A stretch of DNA of 5,849 nucleotides from Euryarchaeota archaeon UBA33. Lineage in GTDB: Archaea > Thermoplasmatota > E2 > DHVEG-1. The stretch is from positions 294-6,142 of the forward strand of contig DAYE01000111.1 in the NCBI GenBank assembly GCA_002506745.1, in the 5' to 3' direction. Numbering within the stretch: position 1 is the first letter of the stretch; each line of letters starts with the position of its first letter. The position numbers and the translations under genes were made by a program. The notes below the pieces were generated by a model. The model worked only from the letters and a program-made list of their open reading frames with translations, searched no databases and was not told the origin of the DNA. Positions 1 to 5,691 of the stretch are shown piece after piece.

Positions 1-2
1 AC

Positions 3-152
3 CCTACCAATTTTGATACAATCCCGGTGACTCTTACCACCTCAGTGAAAATCGTTCCTCAGTCAATGACAATGCTGCAACAATTCCTAGCTCATTTTTT
101 CCATACGCATCCTTTTTTAGAAACACTCATATTTTCTCTTCTTACCAACTGA
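3..152 (+). CDS. Probable 3' end of an upstream gene, possibly a secreted or surface protein (partial)
   Basis: Frame 3 is open from the left edge of the window to a TGA at 150-152, about 49 codons, while the other two forward frames stop within the first 30 bases. The encoded tail starts with a Thr/Val-rich stretch (TIPVTLTTSVKIVPQ) and ends in an aromatic and leucine-rich segment (QQFLAHFF, then HPFLETLIFSLLTN). From memory, short amphipathic endings of this style, with repeated Phe/Leu and a Pro-Phe-Leu core, occur at the C-termini of large secreted proteins in some uncultured euryarchaea; this is an impression and not a match. A T-rich tract follows the stop about 55 bases later. The rest of the gene is outside the window, so neither function nor reality of the gene can be confirmed. 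Confidence 0.4.
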   Translation, partial: PTNFDTIPVTLTTSVKIVPQSMTMLQQFLAHFFHTHPFLETLIFSLLTN

Positions 153-205
153 CCGTCTCATTCAGAAGAAATGAAGAATACTAATTGAATAATCCATCTC
201 TTAGA

Positions 206-224
206 TCTTTCTTTTCTTTTTTCT
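206..224 (+). terminator. Pyrimidine/T-rich tract, possible archaeal-type terminator
   Basis: A run made almost only of T with a few C lies about 55 bases after the stop of the partial left-edge reading frame and before the leader of the acyltransferase gene. Archaeal transcription commonly ends at T-rich stretches without a stem-loop, and no strong hairpin is seen just before it. The position fits the end of the upstream transcript. It could also be plain low-complexity DNA. Confidence 0.3.
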
Positions 225-271
225 CACCATTACACCTTCGAAGTTGAATTTGTCATAAATTTGGTAAGAAT

Positions 272-280
272 GTTTATTAA
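272..280 (+). promoter_or_regulatory. Possible TATA-like element of the three-gene cassette
   Basis: The sequence GTTTATTAA lies about 45 bases before the GGAGGT site at 323-328. If it were an archaeal TATA box, transcription would begin near 300-305 and leave a leader of about 30 bases carrying the ribosome site, which suits a leadered gene. Other A/T-rich words nearby (for example around 254-262) would serve almost as well, so the exact element is uncertain. Confidence 0.25.
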
Positions 281-322
281 GAAAACAAGAATAATTGGAA
301 TGGACTATGTAAAGATCATCAT

Positions 323-328
323 GGAGGT
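323..328 (+). promoter_or_regulatory. Strong Shine-Dalgarno site (GGAGGT) before a non-ATG start
   Basis: GGAGGT is an exact complement of the conserved 16S rRNA 3' tail. Six bases after it lies ATT (335-337), in the reading frame of the acyltransferase-like gene. No ATG, GTG or TTG of any frame sits at a usable distance downstream: the next ATG, at 369, is too far away and reads only six codons to a stop. The site therefore argues that translation starts at 335 with AUU, or that the codon was ATG before a single base change. Confidence 0.6.
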
Positions 329-334
329 AGCAGT

Positions 335-1531
335 ATTTCCCACTCATCGTCAGACGCTCAGAAAAGATATGTCTTTGAGTCAAAGGTAGATTTCGAAAGA
401 AAATACCCGGATGATTTCCGAATTGAACGTGTAAAAAACAAAAAAGATTTTAAGATATTTTATCAGGTTCCTTTTCAGGTCTATCATGACAATCCGTTTT
501 GGGTTGCTCCTTTTTGGTATGAGATGAACAGTTTTTTTAAGCAAAAGAATCCGTTCTGGTCCCATGCAGAATGCCAATTATTCATCGCTTGGAAACAAAA
601 CAAAATCATTGGTCGAATCGCTGCAATCATCGACTATGCGTATTGCGAGGCAGTCGGAGAAAACATAGGCTACTTTGGTTTTTTTGAATGCATCGAAGAT
701 TACGAATGCGCACAAGCGTTATATCAGAGTGCCCAAGACTGGCTCACATCAAAAAACATGAAGATCATGCGAGGCCCTATAGATGGTCGAATTGATATAG
801 GGTGTGGTTTTCTTTATACGGGTTTTGACTCACGACCAAGTGTGCTTTCCACCTATTCACCACCATATTATCTATCCTTTGCGGAGAGATATGGACTGAC
901 AAAATCTCGTGATTTTTTCCATTATTGTATTGATTTGACAAAGCCATTACCAAAGGATCTCGAAGAAAAAGTACGACAATGCGTATCGTTCGATATACGA
1001 ATTCGACCGTTCAATCGACTCCACACCGGAAGGGAGTTGAAATGGTGGATTCCCCTTTTTTTAGAAACATTCTCAGAACATTGGGGATTTGTTCCTGTGA
1101 ATCCTGACGAGGTGAAAAACCGTTTTGGAGTCAAACAACTACGATGGTTTGTTGACCCAAAGTTATTTTTAATCGCTGAATCGAACGGCTCACCGGTCGC
1201 ATATCTATGGTCTACACCAGAGTATAATCAAGCATTTCAAGACATGCATGGACGGCTCAGACCTGTTGAACTCCTTCGATTTCTTTTCAGACAACGAAAA
1301 ATCAATGCAGGGAAATTACATTTTATCGGTATCAAGAAAGGATTCCGGTATCAACACATTGGGTCTTTATTAAATTACGAAGCCTTAGTCGAGATGAAAA
1401 AACGAGGGTATGTTCACGCAGAAGTCGGATGGATTGATGAACACAACTCGATTGCTCATACAACGATTGCGCTGACTGGTGCAACATTGTATAAGAAACA
1501 CCGTGTTTTTGAAAAAGACCTCACCATATAA
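335..1531 (+). CDS. GNAT-fold N-acyltransferase-like protein (YghO family), unusual start
   Basis: This is a 398-residue protein if read from ATT 335, or 335 residues from the first ATG at 524. It resembles the long GNAT-like family that includes E. coli YghO and, as I recall, bacterial ceramide synthase; members use acyl-CoA or a related donor to acylate an amine. Numbering from 335, the N-terminal module has VPFQVYHDNPFWVAP (about 45-59) and KNPFWSHAECQLF (71-83), then GRIAAIIDY and GYFGFFECIED, all family hallmarks. The second GNAT half carries the CoA-loop-like RYQHIGSLL (about 338-346), then GWIDEHNS and GATLYKKHRVFEKDL at the C-terminus. The frame is open from 281, and homologous sequence upstream of 524 shows the ATG there is internal. 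It is the first gene of a likely operon with the sulfotransferase 26 bases downstream. It is a cytosolic protein with no signal peptide. Family assignment is firm; acyl donor and acceptor are unknown. Confidence 0.85.
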   Translation: MSHSSSDAQKRYVFESKVDFERKYPDDFRIERVKNKKDFKIFYQVPFQVYHDNPFWVAPFWYEMNSFFKQKNPFWSHAECQLFIAWKQNKIIGRIAAIIDYAYCEAVGENIGYFGFFECIEDYECAQALYQSAQDWLTSKNMKIMRGPIDGRIDIGCGFLYTGFDSRPSVLSTYSPPYYLSFAERYGLTKSRDFFHYCIDLTKPLPKDLEEKVRQCVSFDIRIRPFNRLHTGRELKWWIPLFLETFSEHWGFVPVNPDEVKNRFGVKQLRWFVDPKLFLIAESNGSPVAYLWSTPEYNQAFQDMHGRLRPVELLRFLFRQRKINAGKLHFIGIKKGFRYQHIGSLLNYEALVEMKKRGYVHAEVGWIDEHNSIAHTTIALTGATLYKKHRVFEKDLTI

Positions 1532-1545
1532 ATTGTTGATAAAAA

Positions 1546-1551
1546 AGAGTG
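1546..1551 (+). promoter_or_regulatory. Weak Shine-Dalgarno (GAGTGA) that selects ATG 1558
   Basis: GAGTGA resembles the GGAGGTGA complement of 16S rRNA with one base missing. Its GTGA part (1549-1552) ends 5 bases before ATG 1558. The same GTGA-N5-ATG arrangement occurs before the third gene. This favours ATG 1558 over the in-frame GTG at 1549, which would use part of the same motif as its start codon. Confidence 0.4.
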
Positions 1552-1557
1552 ACAAGA

Positions 1558-2688
1558 ATGAAAACGAAAAGCAAACAACAAACACAAATGCATCATCTGA
1601 CAATGCAGCATCCCTTGTTTGGGATCTCAACACGACAATGGGTTCACCTGGTGAAAAAAAACGGAGGTATTGACCGAAAGTACCTCCATAGAGCACTTTT
1701 TGTCACCTTGACATCCCTTGCTACCGCCCCGATACGGACGCTTTTTAAAATAAAATACGAGAAAAAAATAAACGATGTAGTACTGCATGATCCTCCTGTT
1801 TTTATTATCGGTCACTGGCGCAGCGGGACGACCTACCTGCATGAACTGTTAAGTAACGATCCGCAATTCTGTTACACCACACTCTGGAGCACCCTGTTAC
1901 CGGAGAGCTGTCTGATTCTGGAACCTATAAAGAGTTTTTTGGCTCGGTTCCTCCCCTCCGAACGACCAATGGATGCCATAAAGGTTGATATCGATGGGCC
2001 ATATGAGGATGAAGCAGCACTCGCGGTGTTATACCCCTGGTCGTTTTTCCATTGTCTTCATTTTCCTCGAAATGCGGAGGAACAATACCTGAAATCCATT
2101 CATTTCCAGGGACTTTCTCCTGAAGAAAAAAACCAATGGAAAGCAGCCTATCTCAAATTCATCAAAACTGTTATGTTCATGAATCATGGAAAACGGTTCC
2201 TTTCGAAAAACCCTCCGAACACAGCACGTATTTCAACGTTGCTTGAACTGTTTCCAGAAGCAAGATTCATTCATATCTATCGGAGTCCCTACCTGGTGTA
2301 TCTGTCGACAAAAAAAATGAGAATGAAGGTATTGGATAAACTCGCATTACAAGATGCTTCGCAGGAAGAAATAGAAAAACAAGTCGTGTCAAACTACATT
2401 CGTCTGATGAACAGTTTTTTTGAGCAAAAAGAACTAATACCAAAAGATAGGTTTGTTGAGGTAAAATATGAAGACCTTATCGCTGATCCAATGAAACATA
2501 TACATCAGATCTATGAGACGTTGAAGATCCCTGGTTTTGAAACAGCGACGCCTCACATGATGAAGTATCTGGAACGACAATCCGAGTACAAGACAAACGT
2601 CTATTCAATTGATGAAAGAATAGTGCAGCATGTCGAAAAGAACTGGAAGTTTACCATTGATCGTTGGAGGTATACGCCACCGAAGTGA
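1558..2688 (+). CDS. PAPS-dependent sulfotransferase, Sulfotransf_3 type
   Basis: This 376-residue cytosolic enzyme is expected to transfer a sulfuryl group from 3'-phosphoadenylyl sulfate (PAPS) to a hydroxyl or amine. The 5'-phosphosulfate loop is GHWRSGTTYLHELL (85-98), including the conserved Arg-Ser-Gly-Thr-Thr. It is followed by the family block LSKNPPNTARI (215-225) with Lys217, and LFPEARFIHIYRSPYLVYLS (231-250), whose Arg242 and Ser250 match the 3'-phosphate binding site. VEVKYEDLIADP (300-311) and a C-terminal YTPPK ending are also typical. Length fits the family, and no truncation is seen. ATG 1558 was preferred to GTG 1549 because of GTGA spacing. The gene sits between an acyltransferase-like gene and an amidotransferase-like gene, suggesting a shared small-molecule or lipid product. 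This family is far more common in bacteria than in archaea, so transfer from bacteria is plausible. The acceptor is unknown. Confidence 0.9.
   Translation: MKTKSKQQTQMHHLTMQHPLFGISTRQWVHLVKKNGGIDRKYLHRALFVTLTSLATAPIRTLFKIKYEKKINDVVLHDPPVFIIGHWRSGTTYLHELLSNDPQFCYTTLWSTLLPESCLILEPIKSFLARFLPSERPMDAIKVDIDGPYEDEAALAVLYPWSFFHCLHFPRNAEEQYLKSIHFQGLSPEEKNQWKAAYLKFIKTVMFMNHGKRFLSKNPPNTARISTLLELFPEARFIHIYRSPYLVYLSTKKMRMKVLDKLALQDASQEEIEKQVVSNYIRLMNSFFEQKELIPKDRFVEVKYEDLIADPMKHIHQIYETLKIPGFETATPHMMKYLERQSEYKTNVYSIDERIVQHVEKNWKFTIDRWRYTPPK
2685..2688 (+). promoter_or_regulatory. GTGA ribosome-binding motif overlapping the sulfotransferase stop
   Basis: GTGA overlaps the TGA stop (2686-2688) of the sulfotransferase and lies 5 bases before ATG 2694. 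This suggests translational coupling, with ribosomes ending one gene and restarting on the next. It argues for ATG 2694 over the in-frame TTG 2664, which would make a 25-base overlap. A GGAGGT at 2666-2671 is too far from ATG 2694 (22 bases) and 13 bases from GTG 2685, so it may be incidental. Confidence 0.4.
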
Positions 2689-2693
2689 GACTC

Positions 2694-4019
2694 ATGTCAG
2701 AACCCAAAGATCCTGAGACAACAAAATATCAACGAGGACGTTTGATACGCGTCGCTATCCTTGGAGAAGAACTGCTGGGATGGGGCTCTGGGAAGCGAAT
2801 GTTCCCTGAGATATTACAGAATTATTCCTGGACGACCCAGGGGAAATCCTATTCGGTAACTACAGAATTTATTTTCGATAACGATATTTTACAAGGACGT
2901 CTTACGACAAAAGAGTTCGACATCTTGCTAGTCCCAGGTGGAGGCGTAGGAGATGGCCAAGCAATTATGAAAGGATTTCACTACTTAAAAAGTGTCAGGA
3001 AATGGAAAAAAAACATCGCTACCTTTATCCAAGATGGCGGCGGATACATCGGGATCTGTGGTGGAACCGCGTTGATAACCGATTTGAAGACAGCGAAAAA
3101 AAAACCACGTACGTTTCTTGAGAGACAATATAACAAAAGCGCTCTGGGAGTGACCTGTGTCTCATCCTATTACAAATCCCTTGCGTTCCCATTATTCTAT
3201 CCTTTTCAAAAAAATCACCCGGAGAAAATCGGTGCGACCGCGTACGTCTTTTCTTTTGCGCCAGGAACGACAAGCAATGGTGCTCATATTCATACCGGAG
3301 GCGCCCCAATAGATTTTCAATTACAAAAGAATCATCCGATATTCTCAGATGTCAAACAAGATACTGAACGAATCCGCTGGTGGGGTGGACCAGCGTTGAT
3401 AGTGCCAGAACACCCCGACCGAGAAGTACATATCCTTGCCCAATATCCGTCGCAGGATGTTTCAGACAATACTAATCTACGGATCCATGCATGGAGATAT
3501 ACAGGAGGCATCCCTGGTATTTTTTCAGCGTTCTTCAAAGCAGCACGATACCTAAAAAAACAAAATAATTCCTTAAAAAACCTGTTTTTATACACATATT
3601 ATCTGGCAGGGAATTGGGAGTTAACCAATAAGATTATTGATCTGGATTATTCCAACAAAGCAAGTATCACAGCAGAGATTTATCCAAATGAAAACAAGGG
3701 CAGAATCCTTCTGTGTGCTGCGCATCCTGAATATATGGTCTGGTGGAACGGTCATATCACAGAAAAAAAATCAGAGGACTTTACCTGTCTTGGGACAGGT
3801 CTCTATCAATGGGAGGATATCGCATCCTTAAGCAAGGATAGATCTGCTGAGTTGACTCATACCTGGTGGATGGTTCGAAGATTCGTCGCCTGGGCTGCGA
3901 AAGTGCCTGATACCGATCTTCCACCTATCGAAAAACCGGTTTTGACAAAAGAACAATCATTTCTTTCGAAAAACATCATATGGGATGGTAGTCTTCAGAA
4001 TCAGATGGACAACATCTAG
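2694..4019 (+). CDS. Class I glutamine-amidotransferase-like protein with BPL_N / COG4285-like core
   Basis: This is a 441-residue cytosolic protein with no signal peptide or membrane span. After a short polar lead, IRVAILGEEL (18-27) starts the Rossmann-like core. FDILLVPGGGVGDG (75-88) gives the oxyanion-side glycine loop, GGGYIGICGGTALITD (115-130) the nucleophile elbow with Cys122, and CAAHPEY (341-347) the His344-x-Glu346 pair. These make an apparent Cys-His-Glu triad as in class I glutamine amidotransferases. About 220 residues separate Cys and His, well above the spacing in simple GATase domains, so there are large insertions, including a GAHIHTGGAPID segment (196-207) and a Trp-Trp-Gly-Gly-Pro block (229-233). 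The best description is the BPL_N (biotin-protein-ligase N-terminal-like) group, whose members mostly lack known function. It may hydrolyse glutamine to feed ammonia to a partner, or act as an amidase on the product made by the two upstream genes. Whether it has glutaminase activity is unproven. ATG 2694 lies 5 bases after the preceding stop. Confidence 0.75.
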   Translation: MSEPKDPETTKYQRGRLIRVAILGEELLGWGSGKRMFPEILQNYSWTTQGKSYSVTTEFIFDNDILQGRLTTKEFDILLVPGGGVGDGQAIMKGFHYLKSVRKWKKNIATFIQDGGGYIGICGGTALITDLKTAKKKPRTFLERQYNKSALGVTCVSSYYKSLAFPLFYPFQKNHPEKIGATAYVFSFAPGTTSNGAHIHTGGAPIDFQLQKNHPIFSDVKQDTERIRWWGGPALIVPEHPDREVHILAQYPSQDVSDNTNLRIHAWRYTGGIPGIFSAFFKAARYLKKQNNSLKNLFLYTYYLAGNWELTNKIIDLDYSNKASITAEIYPNENKGRILLCAAHPEYMVWWNGHITEKKSEDFTCLGTGLYQWEDIASLSKDRSAELTHTWWMVRRFVAWAAKVPDTDLPPIEKPVLTKEQSFLSKNIIWDGSLQNQMDNI

Positions 4020-4120
4020 AACATATGCTGTTTACGAGGTTATCGTTTGGTGTCAAATTTCGAGAACATACCTTCCGCTCTCTGCGAAAGAAATATTGAA
4101 GCAAACAGCAAGACTCATAG

Positions 4121-4137
4121 TGTTTTATGTTTTTTTA
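4121..4137 (+). terminator. T-rich tract, probable terminator of the three-gene cassette
   Basis: A stretch reading TGTTTTATGTTTTTTTA begins about 100 bases after the TAG of the amidotransferase-like gene. It includes a run of seven T. No clear stem-loop precedes it, which is usual for archaeal termination. It is the best T tract between this gene and the exporter operon. It also lies just beyond the stop of the opposite-strand remnant at 4139, where it would read as an A run. Confidence 0.4.
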
Positions 4138-4138
4138 A

Positions 4139-4267
4139 TCATATACGTCCAGTTCTATAGAGCCACACAACCAAAAGAATGACCATAAAGATAATCATGC
4201 TCAGAGCGATACTAAACCACGGGGAATCAAGAGGTGAAATTATTTCTATATGAGGGGTCGTTGAACC
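4139..4267 (-). pseudogene. Remnant of a membrane-anchored protein (C-terminal transmembrane tail)
   Basis: On the - strand, 42 codons are open between a TAG (4268-4270) and a TGA (4139-4141). The peptide reads GSTTPHIEIISPLDSPW, then a strongly hydrophobic stretch (SIALSMIIFMVILLVVW), then LYRTGRI. That is the pattern of an extracellular Ser/Pro-containing stalk, one membrane helix and a short basic cytosolic end, as in C-terminally anchored surface proteins. No ATG, GTG or TTG lies before the helix: the first ATG falls within it. The rest of the gene is not evident in the same frame beyond the TAG, so the segment looks like the decayed 3' end of a gene. Chance hydrophobic sequence is the main alternative. 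Confidence 0.4.
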
Positions 4268-4270
4268 CTA

Positions 4271-4639
4271 TTTAAAATCTGCTGTTTAAAATATGAAATC
4301 AAAAATCTCTATTTTTACAAAAAGTGATGTTGTTGCATATTTTACGATTTTTGAATTCAACGATATGATTGGAAATCAATGCTGCAGGAGGGATAACGAG
4401 CCAGAGTGATATCCGACAGGGAAAAATAGCTAGAATTCCCCTTTGGTATATTGTAATCTTTCTTCGGATACATAAAAAAACATTGATGACTATCATGAAA
4501 GGAAGGGAGATTTAGAGTAATATTCGGCCATATCTGGGATGACTTTTCAAGATATGCAGAAGACAAGAGTTAGGAACTAATGATGCGAATAACCTCCTAC
4601 AATTACGCATAGTTTTTCAATTACTTACTATCAAGAAAG
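4271..4639. other. Non-coding stretch between the remnant and the exporter promoter
   Basis: Nothing in this stretch earns a gene call. Two short overlapping - strand frames (TTG at 4566 to a stop at 4357, and ATG at 4496 to a stop at 4299) lack ribosome sites and recognisable motifs. A TATA-like TATTTAAAAT (4269-4278) sits at the left end and could serve a small transcript, but no RNA fold was recognised. An imperfect palindrome is noted at 4583-4610. The region may contain the decayed upstream part of the membrane-anchored relic. Confidence 0.4.
4583..4610. repeat. Imperfect inverted repeat upstream of the exporter promoter
   Basis: ATGCG at 4583-4587 faces CGCAT at 4606-4610. The arms extend as AAT (4588-4590) against ATT (4602-4604), with one unpaired A at 4605. 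That gives eight pairs around a short loop. It lies about 30 bases before the TATA-like box of the ABC operon, where an archaeal operator or activator site could be. It is short enough to arise by chance. Confidence 0.25.
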
Positions 4640-4648
4640 TTTTTAATA
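4640..4648 (+). promoter_or_regulatory. TATA-like box of a leaderless exporter promoter
   Basis: TTTTTAATA lies with its centre about 30 bases before ATG 4675 and is preceded by a purine-rich AAGAAAG (4633-4639) that could act as a BRE. Transcription would start near 4670-4675, at or just before the start codon. No Shine-Dalgarno motif is present between the box and the ATG. This is the expected layout of an archaeal leaderless promoter. Confidence 0.5.
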
Positions 4649-4674
4649 GAGTTTTTTGTTGCAATCATTTATCT

Positions 4675-5691
4675 ATGCATGCTATAGAAGTAAGAAATCT
4701 TTCAAAGATTTACAAAGGAAATATTCGAGCAATAGATGGCGTCTCTTTTGACGTTGATGAGGGCATTATTTTTGGTTTCCTTGGGCCGAATGGTGCCGGA
4801 AAAACCTCCACAATAAAAATTCTTGTTACTCTCACAAAGGTAACAGATGGAACCGCGCGTATTTTCAATGTCGATATAGCCAAAGAACCGTCTAAAGTTC
4901 GGGAAATGATTGGTTATGTCCCACAGGATATATCTGCTGATGGATCACTCACAGGATATGAAAATCTTCTTTTGTCCGCCAAACTGTATGATATCCCACG
5001 AAAAGAACGTAACGAGAGAATAGAGAACATCCTTGAAATCATGGGTCTTACCCAAAGAGCAAAAAGTTTGGTCGCAACCTATTCAGGCGGCATGGTCAGA
5101 AGGTTGGAAATCGGACAGGCTATGCTACATCGTCCTCGTCTGCTGTTTTTAGATGAACCGACTATTGGTCTTGATCCTGCAGGAAGAAAACTCGTCTGGG
5201 AACATATCCAGAGGTTGAATAAAGAATGGAAGACCACTATTTTCCTGACAACGCATTACATGGAAGAAGCTGAGATTCTCTGTGATCGGATCGGCATCAT
5301 CGACCAGGGGAGAATCTCCGTGATTGATTCACCAGAAGCGTTAAAGAAAAAGGTAGGAGTCGGCAGCATCACCGTTGTTCTAGATCTGAGTGAGCACCGA
5401 GAGGAGGGACAAAAATATCTGACTGCGCTGTTGGGTGAAATGGTTGTTTCCATTTCATCGTTGTCTCACGAGAAGTGGCAATTTACTGTTCAGAATGCCC
5501 CTCATAACGCTCCACGAATTCTTCAAACACTCTTAGATCGCAATATCGGGGTGAAAGATCTTGAAGTGAAAAGTCCGACCCTTGAAGATGCGTTTTTGAA
5601 GTTCACTGGAAAAAGACTCGATGGAGGCGCCTCACAGAACCAATGGAAGGCTTTGAAAGGGCGAAGACGAACATTTAAGAGACTGACGTAA
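4675..5691 (+). CDS. ABC transporter ATP-binding protein, DrrA-type (ABC-2 exporter)
   Basis: This 338-residue cytosolic ATPase powers an ABC-2 type exporter together with the membrane protein encoded directly downstream. All nucleotide-binding motifs are intact: Walker A GPNGAGKTS (37-45), Q-loop Gln84 in YVPQD, signature YSGGM (136-140, a variant of LSGGQ), Walker B LLFLDEP (156-162), D-loop GLDP (165-168) and the switch His194 in TTHYMEEAE. A C-terminal accessory domain of about 100 residues ends with SPTLEDAFLKFTGKRL (300-315), the DrrA-type regulatory tail found in drug, lipid and polysaccharide-related exporters. ATG 4675 is supported by the correctly spaced TATA-like box and by MHAIEVRNLSKIY being a standard family N-terminus. 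The stop overlaps the next ATG by one base. The substrate cannot be told from the ATPase, and the 655-base gap and separate promoter argue against simple co-transcription with the upstream cassette. Confidence 0.95.
   Translation: MHAIEVRNLSKIYKGNIRAIDGVSFDVDEGIIFGFLGPNGAGKTSTIKILVTLTKVTDGTARIFNVDIAKEPSKVREMIGYVPQDISADGSLTGYENLLLSAKLYDIPRKERNERIENILEIMGLTQRAKSLVATYSGGMVRRLEIGQAMLHRPRLLFLDEPTIGLDPAGRKLVWEHIQRLNKEWKTTIFLTTHYMEEAEILCDRIGIIDQGRISVIDSPEALKKKVGVGSITVVLDLSEHREEGQKYLTALLGEMVVSISSLSHEKWQFTVQNAPHNAPRILQTLLDRNIGVKDLEVKSPTLEDAFLKFTGKRLDGGASQNQWKALKGRRRTFKRLT

Noticed and set aside
201..383. A 60-residue - strand frame opposite the acyltransferase leader
   Set aside because: Lys/Arg-rich end comes from the pyrimidine tract, there is no ribosome site or recognisable motif, and it overlaps the leader and N-terminal codons of a well-supported + strand gene.
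321..389. Short frame from ATG 321 as start of the acyltransferase gene or as a leader peptide
   Set aside because: It stops after 22 codons (TAG at 387-389), its ATG overlaps the GGAGGT site, and it is in a different frame from the family-conserved N-terminus. It would matter only if an indel were found near 369-390.
3985..4182. 65-residue + strand frame with a hydrophobic middle after the amidotransferase gene
   Set aside because: Its start lies inside the preceding gene in another frame, its hydrophobic part arises from the T-rich tract, and it overlaps the opposite-strand relic that has a more natural membrane-anchor pattern.
4253..4269. Possible hairpin terminator (GGGT facing ACCC)
   Set aside because: Only four firm pairs with a six-base loop, and no T run follows, so it is not distinguishable from chance.
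4299..4566. Two overlapping - strand frames as small genes
   Set aside because: One begins at TTG and both lack ribosome sites and conserved motifs. They overlap each other in different frames, so at most one could be real. They may be decayed coding sequence but cannot be supported as genes.
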